Of a stretch of 25,776 bases of DNA, positions 10,198 through 18,048 are shown piece by piece. The translations under genes were made by a program, and so were the position numbers. Numbering within the stretch: position 1 is the stretch's first letter; every line of letters begins with the position of its first letter. Below the pieces are notes generated by a model. It was not told the DNA's origin. It saw only the letters and a program-made list of their open reading frames with translations, and searched no databases. The stretch is from Thermoplasmata archaeon. Lineage in GTDB: Archaea; Thermoplasmatota; E2; DHVEG-1. The stretch lies in NCBI GenBank assembly GCA_003649845.1, contig QMTB01000003.1, forward strand, positions 1 to 25,776, given 5' to 3'.

Positions 10198-10494
10198 TTA
10201 TAAGGAACGTCGTATAATAGTTAATAAGTTTCGGAAGAATTGGAAGAAGATTAGAGCCATGGAGATAGATAGAAAGGCTATATCTCTAGCTATATAAATC
10301 CATGCCTGCGAGAGGTCATCTCCACTGCCAGATGCAGCAATCTTACCAGCGTAATAGGAATCTACGATCAATAGAAACACTGCTATTGCTGCTATGAAGA
10401 ATAAAACTATGTTTATATAGAAAGACCAGCGGTACCAGGTTCTTCTGCTTATATGGGTAATTTTTTGCTCATCCATAATATATCTCAACTCCAT
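10198..10494 (-). CDS. Small two-helix membrane protein, unknown function
   Basis: I do not recognise a family. The 98-residue protein has a basic N-terminus (ISRRTWYRW), a first transmembrane helix at about 25-44, and a loop with Gly/Ser and two Asp (about 50-62). A second helix follows at about 67-87, with an Arg-rich tail (RNLLTIIRRSL). The positive-inside rule puts both ends in the cytoplasm. The start is ambiguous: ATG 10494, or ATG 10476 (MDEQKITH). A TATA-like AT repeat near 10508-10516 would start transcription around 10486, which favours the shorter 92-residue form. The gene lies between PolD and the SRP RNA on the same strand, and its stop is ten bases from the predicted SRP RNA 5' end. 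Confidence 0.72.
   Translation of the reverse strand: MELRYIMDEQKITHISRRTWYRWSFYINIVLFFIAAIAVFLLIVDSYYAGKIAASGSGDDLSQAWIYIARDIAFLSISMALIFFQFFRNLLTIIRRSL
10213..10219 (-). promoter_or_regulatory. TATA box for the SRP RNA gene
   Basis: The minus strand reads TATTATA here, centred about 27 bases upstream of the 5' end of helix 1 at 10188, exactly where archaeal TBP would bind. The box lies inside the last codons of the small membrane-protein gene. If mcm has no internal promoter, this also drives mcm. Confidence 0.55.
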
Positions 10495-10587
10495 CTAACA
10501 ATACAATATATATATTTGAAGATTATGCATAAAAAGACATCCACCGAAGATATAAATTACTATATTTTTTTATGTGATATAAAAATT

Positions 10588-13500
10588 CTATAGGAAATCT
10601 GTTAATCTTGTTTTTCTAACTTTATCACTCATAAATAGAGAGTTAATAGATTTCTCAACTAGTCTTATACGTTGATAAGCATAGGGTGGTATATGATATT
10701 TTTCAGCTATCTCCTTAGAGATATCGAGATATTTTTTCACAGATTTTTCATGTACTGTAAGACTTAGTTTACCATTACATTTCCTGCATCTACCTGATAA
10801 CGGTATCCTCCTATATGTTATATTACAAGTTGGACATCTAACTGATTGTTTACTGAAAGCCCTTAGATTACCTAGTATATCAGGTAGGAAATGTCTTTCT
10901 ATAACCTTATATGCTACATCTGCTTCATCAACTGCTCTAATTTTTGCTGCAAGTTCTAATTGTGCGTTCATCTTATCCATCATAGTTTTCAAGGTTTTAT
11001 ATCTAGATGTTTTTGGACCCATTGAGATATCACTAGTATCATGAGTGAAACCAAAACCTTCATATTGCATAGCGGTACCAAGTTTTGTTGAAACAGTACC
11101 CATTATATCTTCTAACTCTTTAGGTTTTGCATGTCTAAGCGTAGCTTCATAGAACTCTAATGGATATCTCGCTAATGTATCTAGATTATGTGCTTCTTTA
11201 TCTACCTCTGCAGGATCAAGACGAGTAGTAAGTATCAATGGTAGATCCATTCTCCCTCCGCGTTTATCTGGTATATATGCATGGGAGAAGTTTAATAAAG
11301 CATCCATCAGTAGCATAACTCCATCTTCATCTCCATCGCAATTTCTACGTTTAGCAGCATGATAATATGGATGTGCAAAACATACCTGTGCATCAGTGAA
11401 ACCAATTATCCTTGCTAGAGAACCAGCTGATGTATGTGGTGCTAAACCTATAACAAGATGACCTATTAGATCCTCTAATTTCCTAACTTTATAGAATTTC
11501 TCTTGATTATAAAATTTCACCAGTAGATCATCTATAAAATTTGCTACTTTCATAAAATATTCAGCACAGGCTTTAGAGATAACTATATCCTGTACTTTAA
11601 GTTCACATATCTGTTCTTCATATTCTAAAGGTTCACCTAGATAATCATGTGTATACCCGAGTTTATATAATTTATCAATGGATACATGGATCTCTCTAGG
11701 TTTAAAATGCGTAAGTGGTGCATCTGTCATATCAAATCTTATAGTCCCATCTTTGAATACTGTTACATCATGTCTAGCTCTCAGTATACCTTTCTCTAAG
11801 GGTTCAGGTGTTTTATATTTAGATATTGTTCCCTGTACACCTTTAATATTTTCAGGTATATCTCTTAATCTAAGTTTCTTCCTTGCATCCTCTAATTCTG
11901 TAGATATATTTATTTCAAAAAATTCTATTCTATTCTCTATCTGTTCTGTATGAGCACCACATTGACATTGTATTTTATAAGTTGTACGTCCACATTTTGG
12001 ACACCTTCTCTTCCCAGCTTCCACCTCTATATGGTTGTATTCTGCTGCTTTACTGAATAAACGTTGATTTGTTCCATAGTGTCCAAGTGGAAATAATACA
12101 TGTGGAGGTGGTCGCATTTTCCTCTCTGCTGCTTTCTCAGGTCTACCCATTCTAGTACCTATACGAAACGGCGCTTTCTCTCTAATTATTAAACCAGATA
12201 GATGAGAAACTAGGGATATAGTATCCTCCAAGTTTTCCTCTAGAAAATGTATTCTATCTGTTTCTATAATCTTTTTATCTTCTATATCTAAACCTAGGCA
12301 TCTTATAAGTGGTAAACTATATCTATCAATAGTTATATTGTCTATCTTCTTTTTATGTAATACTCCAAGATCTACTAGTATATTTTTAATATAAGGATCA
12401 GCTGGTAAAACGAGATTATCATCCTTATCTATAACCCCGTTTTCTCTAACAAATTGTGATAATTCTTTCACCTGTAATGGTGTTATATCATGCCAAAATA
12501 AATTATAATCCGGATGAAGTGGTATATTATATTTTAAAGAAATTTCAACTGCATCTTTAAACGTTGGATGTTTAAGATCGATATCCCTAGAGAATATTTC
12601 ATTTATTTTCTTCTCTGTTAAACTATCAACTTCTTTTATCTTCAGAGGAGTATATTCTAAAGGCAGTAGATTTAATTTTTTCTGTAATTCCTGTATCCAC
12701 CATTCATAACTATAAGATGCCCTAGGTAGCAAAGCGTTATTCTCTAGGAATTCTCCATATGGTATGAGTATTTCTCCGATGTCAACTATCTCTTTAACAA
12801 TTGATAGATCTACATTTTTATCTCCATTGAGCTGTATGAAATCACCATTGTTCAGTAGAACTAGTGGTCCATCTAATTCATCACATGGTGTACCAATAGT
12901 TGCTTTCCCAGGTCTCTCTGTTTTCATCTGTGTACCAACTGCTATGAAATCGTTGAATAAACGCATAGATGCTGGGCTAATAGCAGTTGATGCTAACCCT
13001 CCTGTTCTTGCTCTGCCATATCTTAAACGGAATCCTCCCTTTCTTGATGGGTATGCTAATACTGGTCTACCTGCTATAACCTCTCCGATATATTTATCAG
13101 AAGGAGGTATCTCTGGTATACTATTCTTATCATTCTCTCTATCACTGTTAGAATTTTTATTTATAAATGATTCTAGGAATTCCCATCCTTTTAATTTTAG
13201 ATTTTTAACATGTTTTAAAAGTTTTGGTGCCTTTAGACATAAACCTTCTGCTATAACTAAACATGCTCCCCCTCTAAGGCGATTGGTTCCAACTCTTGAT
13301 AGGTCTCTATTGCCAGTTACTTCTTCATCTTCTGTACCTTCGCCATTTATACATATAGGACAATTTTCAACTATTGTATGTATCTCTTCAACACTAGGTG
13401 TATATTGAAGATGTTGCACTCTTTTATATAATGGTATCTCTTCTTTATACCGCTCTATCTCCTCTTCTGTTGGCTTATATCTATCAATCCCTAATTCTCT

Positions 13501-14001
13501 GCGTACTACATCAGCTATAAGTACGCTCATAGCTTGTCCTGTACCGCCTGCGCTTCTAATTGGACCAGAGAAATATAGATCAACATAATTACTTCCATCA
13601 AAATTTTTACCTAACCTAACTTCAGCTATACCTTCAAGAGGTGCAACTAATACCCCTTCTGTTAGAATAGCTAATCCTGTTCTAATAGCTTGATCTAAAC
13701 CCTTCTCAACAGATGTAAAATCTCCTTCTCTGACTATTTCTCTAGCTATCTCTAGCGACACTAGTTCTCTATTTCCTAATCTCCTAGTGGATTCCCTTAT
13801 CTTCGGAGCAATATCTTTTGGTCCAACTAATTCTTCTACTCTAGCTGCTAGATCTAAAGCCTGAGGGATCTCTACATCTAACTCTGGATCTAACCCTTTT
13901 TTACGGGCTTTTCTAGCGATCTCATAACTTCTATCGATCTCCTTTTGAAGAGAATCAAAATATCTTTGCATCTCCTTACTTAAGGCAATCTCACCATCCA
14001 T
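10588..14001 (-). CDS. polC: DNA polymerase D large subunit (DP2), catalytic
   Basis: This is the catalytic subunit of the archaeal family D replicative polymerase; its partner DP1 (exonuclease) is not in the window. The N-terminus (ALSKEMQRYFDSLQKEIDRS, then DVEIPQALDLAARVEELVGP) is typical. The active-site NCDGDEDGVMLLMDALLNFS lies near residue 886, followed by PDKRGGRMDLPLILTTRLDP. Zinc-binding clusters occur near 663 (CPKCG...CQCG) and near 1055 (CPTC...CRKC). The protein ends TRLTDFL, a degenerate PIP-like motif that may bind PCNA. I chose ATG at 14001, matching the usual start position in the family; a TTG at 14016 would add five residues. Length (about 1137) is normal and no intein is present. 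A TATA-like TTTAAA lies near 14056. Confidence 0.97.
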   Translation of the reverse strand: MDGEIALSKEMQRYFDSLQKEIDRSYEIARKARKKGLDPELDVEIPQALDLAARVEELVGPKDIAPKIRESTRRLGNRELVSLEIAREIVREGDFTSVEKGLDQAIRTGLAILTEGVLVAPLEGIAEVRLGKNFDGSNYVDLYFSGPIRSAGGTGQAMSVLIADVVRRELGIDRYKPTEEEIERYKEEIPLYKRVQHLQYTPSVEEIHTIVENCPICINGEGTEDEEVTGNRDLSRVGTNRLRGGACLVIAEGLCLKAPKLLKHVKNLKLKGWEFLESFINKNSNSDRENDKNSIPEIPPSDKYIGEVIAGRPVLAYPSRKGGFRLRYGRARTGGLASTAISPASMRLFNDFIAVGTQMKTERPGKATIGTPCDELDGPLVLLNNGDFIQLNGDKNVDLSIVKEIVDIGEILIPYGEFLENNALLPRASYSYEWWIQELQKKLNLLPLEYTPLKIKEVDSLTEKKINEIFSRDIDLKHPTFKDAVEISLKYNIPLHPDYNLFWHDITPLQVKELSQFVRENGVIDKDDNLVLPADPYIKNILVDLGVLHKKKIDNITIDRYSLPLIRCLGLDIEDKKIIETDRIHFLEENLEDTISLVSHLSGLIIREKAPFRIGTRMGRPEKAAERKMRPPPHVLFPLGHYGTNQRLFSKAAEYNHIEVEAGKRRCPKCGRTTYKIQCQCGAHTEQIENRIEFFEINISTELEDARKKLRLRDIPENIKGVQGTISKYKTPEPLEKGILRARHDVTVFKDGTIRFDMTDAPLTHFKPREIHVSIDKLYKLGYTHDYLGEPLEYEEQICELKVQDIVISKACAEYFMKVANFIDDLLVKFYNQEKFYKVRKLEDLIGHLVIGLAPHTSAGSLARIIGFTDAQVCFAHPYYHAAKRRNCDGDEDGVMLLMDALLNFSHAYIPDKRGGRMDLPLILTTRLDPAEVDKEAHNLDTLARYPLEFYEATLRHAKPKELEDIMGTVSTKLGTAMQYEGFGFTHDTSDISMGPKTSRYKTLKTMMDKMNAQLELAAKIRAVDEADVAYKVIERHFLPDILGNLRAFSKQSVRCPTCNITYRRIPLSGRCRKCNGKLSLTVHEKSVKKYLDISKEIAEKYHIPPYAYQRIRLVEKSINSLFMSDKVRKTRLTDFL

Positions 14002-14155
14002 CTCTTTAGTCCTCAAAAAACCTTTGATATCCCTACATTAATATGGAAAACCGTTTAAAGTTTTATTGTTTTTTGTATCAACATTTTTTGTATTAACCTG
14101 GACTCTACTATTAGAATAGAATAAAAGATATAATATTTTAGATTGAATTAATTTT

Positions 14156-15367
14156 TTATCTTACACCGTATGGTAGATATTCTCTACCCAGTAATTCTCT
14201 AGCTATGATTATACGCATAATATTAAGTGTACCTTCAGCTCCTATAGAATAGGATCTCACTCCTCTTATACCCATTTCTATTGGATATTCTTTTGTATAG
14301 CCTATTGCTCCAAGCCAATTTGCTACTTCATTCATTGCATTAAAAGCATATTGAGGAGCTTTAAGTTTACTCATAGCAGCATATAAAGCTATATTATGAT
14401 GAGAGAATTTATTCTCCTGGTATAGTTTATCCATCATCCAAGCTGCTTTATAAACTATAAGTTTTATACTTTCTATATTAGTATAATGTTCTGCTAATGG
14501 GAATTGTATACCTTCGAAACTCCCAATTGTTCTACCGAAGGATTTACGTGTTTTGATATAATCCATACCGATTTCTAAAGCATTTTCTGCTGCACCTATA
14601 CATGTTGCACCTATAAGTGTTCTAGCGGCAGAGAATCCTTCCATGGCATAGTAGAATCCTTTATTTAATTCTCCAACTAGGTATTCCTCTGGTATATGAA
14701 CATCCTCCATTTTAAATCCACCAGTTGATATACCTTCCCGCCCCATATCTTCTAGTAATGTAGTGGAGATTCCATCAGTATCTTTTATAGGTATAGCAAA
14801 CATGGAAAAACCTTTATGTCCCGCAGATGGATCCGTCCTTGCTAATGTCAGATGAACCCCTCCAAGTTTCTCTGATTCAGCAACTCCACTGATGAACATT
14901 TTTTCGCCATTTAGAATCCATTCTCCATTTCTTCTCTCTGCTTTAGTTTGAAGAGCTCCTACTATATCTGATCCACCAGTTGGTTCTGTCACTGCTATAC
15001 CACAGAATGCTTCTCCTTTTGTAGCTCTTGTTAGATATTCTTTTTTAACCTGGGGGGTTCCATATCTATTTAGTATAAAACCCCATGCTGCTTCAACAAG
15101 ATACAGTACTGGTATGGATAAACTTATATCTCCTCTACCTAGTTCCTCTGCAGCTATACAACTCATAATCCAAGATAAATCCACTCCGCCGTATTCTTTA
15201 GATACAGTTGGTGCTAATAAACCAAGTTCACCCATTTTTTTTAATAGGGAATCTGGTATCGATCGGTTTCTCTCTATCTCTCTAATTTTAGGTGTAATAT
15301 TTTTTTCAGAGAATTCTCTAACTGTTTTACGCCATAGTTTTTCTTCTTCTGAGAATTCAAAATCCAT
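14156..15367 (-). CDS. Acyl-CoA dehydrogenase
   Basis: This FAD enzyme oxidises an acyl-CoA to the 2,3-enoyl-CoA in fatty or branched-chain acid catabolism. At 403 residues it is of normal length. The N-terminal helical domain has DSLLKKMGELGLLAPTVSKE; the FAD/substrate signature is GIAVTEPTGGSD, then NGEKMFISG. The C-terminal domain has ARTLIGATCIGAAENALE, RKSFGRTIGSFEGIQFPLAE and LGAIGYTKEYPIE. The catalytic base is probably Glu378 in AEGTLNIMR, the position used by MCAD-type enzymes. Chain-length specificity cannot be read. It starts one base after the stop of the LarA-like gene, with a GGAGG Shine-Dalgarno sequence inside that gene's end, so the two are one operon. No electron transfer flavoprotein gene is nearby. 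Confidence 0.95.
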   Translation of the reverse strand: MDFEFSEEEKLWRKTVREFSEKNITPKIREIERNRSIPDSLLKKMGELGLLAPTVSKEYGGVDLSWIMSCIAAEELGRGDISLSIPVLYLVEAAWGFILNRYGTPQVKKEYLTRATKGEAFCGIAVTEPTGGSDIVGALQTKAERRNGEWILNGEKMFISGVAESEKLGGVHLTLARTDPSAGHKGFSMFAIPIKDTDGISTTLLEDMGREGISTGGFKMEDVHIPEEYLVGELNKGFYYAMEGFSAARTLIGATCIGAAENALEIGMDYIKTRKSFGRTIGSFEGIQFPLAEHYTNIESIKLIVYKAAWMMDKLYQENKFSHHNIALYAAMSKLKAPQYAFNAMNEVANWLGAIGYTKEYPIEMGIRGVRSYSIGAEGTLNIMRIIIARELLGREYLPYGVR

Positions 15368-15368
15368 C

Positions 15369-16622
15369 TTAATTTCCTCCTCTAGGCACAGTTATACTAC
15401 CTTGTGGTAAAACTATTATTCTAGGTTTTCCTCCTCTTTTTCTAATGATATTAATTGCATCATCAACTGCTTTCTGTATATCCTTATATGGTTTCATCAG
15501 AGCTTTTCTTACAGTATCTTCATTCAAACTAGTTACGGCCCATATATCTGCCCAGGTTGCAATCTCTGCTATCTTCGCTGCTTTATGGTAACCAAGTTTA
15601 TAGCCTTTTTTAATTATTTCATACACCTCATCTGGTTTAGATGCTTTACTAAGTAGTTTTAGAAAGGTGTCATCACCCGCTCCATTTCTACATTTTGAAA
15701 CCAATATAAGTATACCATTTTCTTTTAAAGCTAGTTTACCATTATCAAGCGCCTTTTGAGATTGATATAAGTTTATATCTAAAGGTGGAGGTGCCACTGT
15801 TATAACGATATCTCCCTTCTCTCTAAATGGGACAGAGAAAACTTCATTGGCATAAGGTACTGCTTTTTCAAAGGATGCATGTAGTTCACCTGCAGTGGCA
15901 GCGTATATCTTGCGGTCATTTGTTACAACTGTTTGCAGAGAGAAAACATTTAATCCTTCCATTATCTTATCTGCAATCTCAATCATATCCTCATGTACAG
16001 GATTTCCTTTTAAAGCAAGGCTTTTAGCTTCTCTATTTAATGCAAAACTATGATTCAGTTCAATAGTTTTAAAAGCAGATACTCCTGGTATGAAGGATTT
16101 CCTACCGCCGGTATAACCTGCAAAATAATGAGGTTCTACACTACCAATGATAAATATATTTTTATATTCGTATAATATTGGATTTACTAGGATTTTTGTA
16201 CCTCTACTTGATATCCCTTTATATATCATATCATTTCTTCTGGAATCATGAACAATGATATTTTCTTTGAAAACCTCATAGTTTTCTCCAAAAATAAATC
16301 TATATCCTTTCTCTGTAGGTGGTTTATGTGAACCAGTTGCAACGATAAACTTTACATCTGGATGATCTAATAGTTTTGATGATAGAATCTCTAATATTTT
16401 AGGTGTTGGAGTAGGGCGTGTAGCATCATTTACTATAACTAATAGATGTTTGATTTTCTCTATGAATTCATCAAAAGATTCTCTACCTATAGGATTATTA
16501 AGTGCATTAAGAATAGTAGTTTCCTCATCTTTAACCTTAATTTTTTTAGGTAGAAGAATATCATAGTCTCCATCTATCTCAATAGATGTCAGTTCTTCTC
16601 CATATGGTATATCGATTTTCAT
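15369..16622 (-). CDS. LarA-family nickel-pincer 2-hydroxyacid racemase/epimerase homologue
   Basis: LarA proteins use a covalently held nickel-pincer nucleotide to move hydride and invert a 2-hydroxyacid. The 417 residues cover the whole family (DUF2088 domain plus C-terminal domain). Catalytic and cofactor residues align with Lactobacillus LarA: Asp66/Arg69 in NDATRPTP, His99 in ATGSHKPP, His165 and Lys175 in EPHYFAGYTGGRK (the Lys that binds the cofactor), His191 in LNHS, and Gln287/Lys290 in YQSQK. It is therefore likely active, but the family includes enzymes for several hydroxyacids and the substrate is not evident. Cofactor genes larB, larC and larE are not in the window. It heads an operon with the acyl-CoA dehydrogenase and has its own TATA-like box. 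Confidence 0.9.
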   Translation of the reverse strand: MKIDIPYGEELTSIEIDGDYDILLPKKIKVKDEETTILNALNNPIGRESFDEFIEKIKHLLVIVNDATRPTPTPKILEILSSKLLDHPDVKFIVATGSHKPPTEKGYRFIFGENYEVFKENIIVHDSRRNDMIYKGISSRGTKILVNPILYEYKNIFIIGSVEPHYFAGYTGGRKSFIPGVSAFKTIELNHSFALNREAKSLALKGNPVHEDMIEIADKIMEGLNVFSLQTVVTNDRKIYAATAGELHASFEKAVPYANEVFSVPFREKGDIVITVAPPPLDINLYQSQKALDNGKLALKENGILILVSKCRNGAGDDTFLKLLSKASKPDEVYEIIKKGYKLGYHKAAKIAEIATWADIWAVTSLNEDTVRKALMKPYKDIQKAVDDAINIIRKRGGKPRIIVLPQGSITVPRGGN

Positions 16623-16663
16623 AGATTTGACACCATTTTGTTAAATCCGAATATTTCTTTATA

Positions 16664-16670
16664 ATTTATA
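16664..16670 (-). promoter_or_regulatory. TATA box for the larA-like/acyl-CoA dehydrogenase operon
   Basis: The minus strand reads TATAAAT, about 45 bases upstream of the ATG at 16622, predicting a transcription start near 16641 and a leader of about 18 bases. It sits in the 57-base gap after the SemiSWEET stop, so the operon need not be read from the transporter's promoter. Confidence 0.45.
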
Positions 16671-16679
16671 GTGTTTACT

Positions 16680-16955
16680 TCAACTAGGTTTTTTCTTCCT
16701 CCATTTTATAATGGAAACTAAGATGAGGAAAGTAACGATTAGGCTAGTAGTATTCCCTATAGAATAGATTATATTTCCTATAACAATTGTATATATTGAC
16801 AATAAAATTATCCCTATAAATAGTAAGAGGAAGAAAGAAAAACTTAGATCTTCAACTGATCTGGTTTTAAATGTTTTATAAAGTTGAGGTATACTTGAAC
16901 AGGATATTATTAGCACACCTATTAAACCTATGATTTCAATTAACAGAGGAACCAA
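16680..16955 (-). CDS. SemiSWEET-type sugar transporter (PQ-loop/MtN3 half repeat)
   Basis: SemiSWEETs are three-helix proteins that dimerise to carry sugars across the membrane. The 91 residues contain exactly three transmembrane helices (about 3-21, 39-59, 62-83). The first ends in the PQ motif (SSIPQLYKTFKTRSVEDLS; Pro23-Gln24), and Asn68 in the third helix matches the substrate-pocket Asn position of the family. The tail is basic (KWRKKKPS), consistent with a cytoplasmic end. The start is TTG at 16955: no in-frame ATG exists after the upstream TAA, and a GAGGT Shine-Dalgarno sequence lies eight bases before the TTG. The substrate is unknown. Confidence 0.88.
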   Translation of the reverse strand: MVPLLIEIIGLIGVLIISCSSIPQLYKTFKTRSVEDLSFSFFLLLFIGIILLSIYTIVIGNIIYSIGNTTSLIVTFLILVSIIKWRKKKPS

Positions 16956-17135
16956 TTTTTCTAACCTCAGGGTTATGTCATCTTATAAATGTGATATAAA
17001 CTCTTCTATCACCTAGGAATATAAAAGGACACATGTAAGGAATATATGTTATTCAATTAAAATTATTTAAAATATTAATTTAACCAAGCAATTATATAAA
17101 ATACTCTAGTATATAAGCTATTTAAATAATAGAGA

Positions 17136-17149
17136 AATATTTAAATATT
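17136..17149 (+). promoter_or_regulatory. Palindromic TATA element before the unknown secreted gene
   Basis: AATATTTAAATATT is a perfect 14-base palindrome centred near 17142. With 26-base spacing, transcription would start at about 17169. That is 43 bases before the main ATG and coincides with the ATG of a short upstream reading frame. Being symmetric, the box could also serve the minus strand, but it is far from the SemiSWEET start. Confidence 0.4.
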
Positions 17150-17168
17150 CTCTCTTTGTTTTGATATA

Positions 17169-17228
17169 ATGAAAAAACAATTGAAGGGAACATATAGGGG
17201 GCTGAAGAGGTATGGAAAAGAAAAATAA
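17169..17228 (+). other. Short upstream ORF overlapping the next gene's start (possible leader peptide)
   Basis: The ATG at 17169 opens a 19-codon frame (MKKQLKGTYRGLKRYGKEK, then TAA) that overlaps the first 17 bases of the downstream gene in another frame. The peptide is strongly basic. The predicted transcription start from the upstream TATA box falls on this ATG, so it could be translated leaderlessly. Chance occurrence is quite possible at this length. Confidence 0.25.
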
Positions 17229-17958
17229 GAAATATTTTGTTATAATATTATGTACGCTAATGATCCTCTCTGCACTACCTGTCTCTCAATCTTCTAGTAC
17301 AAAAACAACCTATAAAGGAGCAGTTTATATAAACAAATATGATGAAAAAACAGGTAGAATGACAAAAGAACTATTAAAGGAAATGAGTATAGATGAAATA
17401 GAAAAACTTGTAAATGAATTACAAGAGGTATTTGAAAGTAACTATGGATTAGAAGAGAAAATAACAAGATCAGCCTCTCTACTAGAAAAATATGATATTA
17501 CACCAGATGATTTTCATATACAGCAATATATTCAATACATAAAAAATATTATAGACAATAAAAACACTTTAGACCAAGTTGGAGCCAAGATTATTGCTCC
17601 TTCTGTAAATGCTATGTTTTCTATAGGTGGACCAGTAGTTTATGCTTGGCCACCAAGGGTGTTCTTAATTGAACCATTTGAAGCATATCTAATGAAAATA
17701 GGCGACTATAATTTCACTTTATATCAAGATTCCTATGCAAGTCTAGGAATGGTAATGCTTGGAAATGGTTTCTTATTCTCAACAAATGGTGTTGTAACCT
17801 CTACCATTCTAAACAATGGTTTTATATTTATATGTCTAGGTTACATTGGTATGTTCCTTGATTTCTATGTATACACACCATATCCTAATGAGAAACCTAG
17901 GAGGATAGCTGAATTTATGCTTTCATTTTCACTAGGATCCGTGATAATACCATATTAA
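17212..17958 (+). CDS. Secreted or membrane-associated protein of unknown function
   Basis: I do not recognise a family. The 248-residue protein starts with a lysine-rich segment and a hydrophobic stretch ending near Ser27 (FVIILCTLMILSALPVSQSS), a clear signal peptide. Residues about 50-125 are charged and helical (LLKEMSIDEIEKLVNELQEV). The rest (about 130-248) is hydrophobic and aromatic with Gly-rich turns, including FIFICLGYIGMFLDFYVYTP, and may fold as beta structure or associate with the membrane. It is followed after 90 bases by another exported protein on the same strand. GAGGT directly abuts the ATG, too close to act as its Shine-Dalgarno sequence; AGGGGG lies about 12 bases upstream. 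Confidence 0.85.
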   Translation: MEKKNKKYFVIILCTLMILSALPVSQSSSTKTTYKGAVYINKYDEKTGRMTKELLKEMSIDEIEKLVNELQEVFESNYGLEEKITRSASLLEKYDITPDDFHIQQYIQYIKNIIDNKNTLDQVGAKIIAPSVNAMFSIGGPVVYAWPPRVFLIEPFEAYLMKIGDYNFTLYQDSYASLGMVMLGNGFLFSTNGVVTSTILNNGFIFICLGYIGMFLDFYVYTPYPNEKPRRIAEFMLSFSLGSVIIPY

Positions 17959-17989
17959 AACAAAATTTTAAAAACAATGGTGGCCATAA

Positions 17990-17997
17990 ATTTAAAT
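17990..17997 (+). promoter_or_regulatory. TATA box for the C45 hydrolase gene
   Basis: ATTTAAAT lies 52 bases before the ATG at 18049, predicting transcription from about 18020 and a leader of about 29 bases that includes the AAGGAG Shine-Dalgarno sequence at 18036-18041. Confidence 0.5.
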
Positions 17998-18016
17998 TAG
18001 TATACCATCATCATAA

Positions 18017-18036
18017 TCTAGATGCCTTCATCTAGA
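18017..18036. promoter_or_regulatory. Perfect inverted repeat at the predicted transcription start
   Basis: TCTAGATG (18017-18024) and CATCTAGA (18029-18036) are perfect 8-base inverted arms separated by CCTT. The element starts where transcription should begin and ends on the first base of the AAGGAG Shine-Dalgarno sequence. It could be an operator for a dimeric repressor or a hairpin that affects ribosome access. It also contains the alternative ATG at 18022. Confidence 0.4.
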
Positions 18037-18048
18037 AGGAGAAGTACT

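Noticed and set aside
10002..10217. A 71-codon plus-strand reading frame
   Set aside because: It lies antisense to and almost wholly within the SRP RNA gene; its composition comes from structured RNA and there is no ribosome-binding site.
12764..13408. A 214-codon plus-strand reading frame
   Set aside because: It is entirely antisense to the PolD large subunit, which has clear family motifs throughout; a codon-bias shadow.
10588..14016. Inteins in PolD DP2 or MCM
   Set aside because: Both proteins have normal length and uninterrupted active-site motifs (NCDGDEDG; GDPGTAKS).
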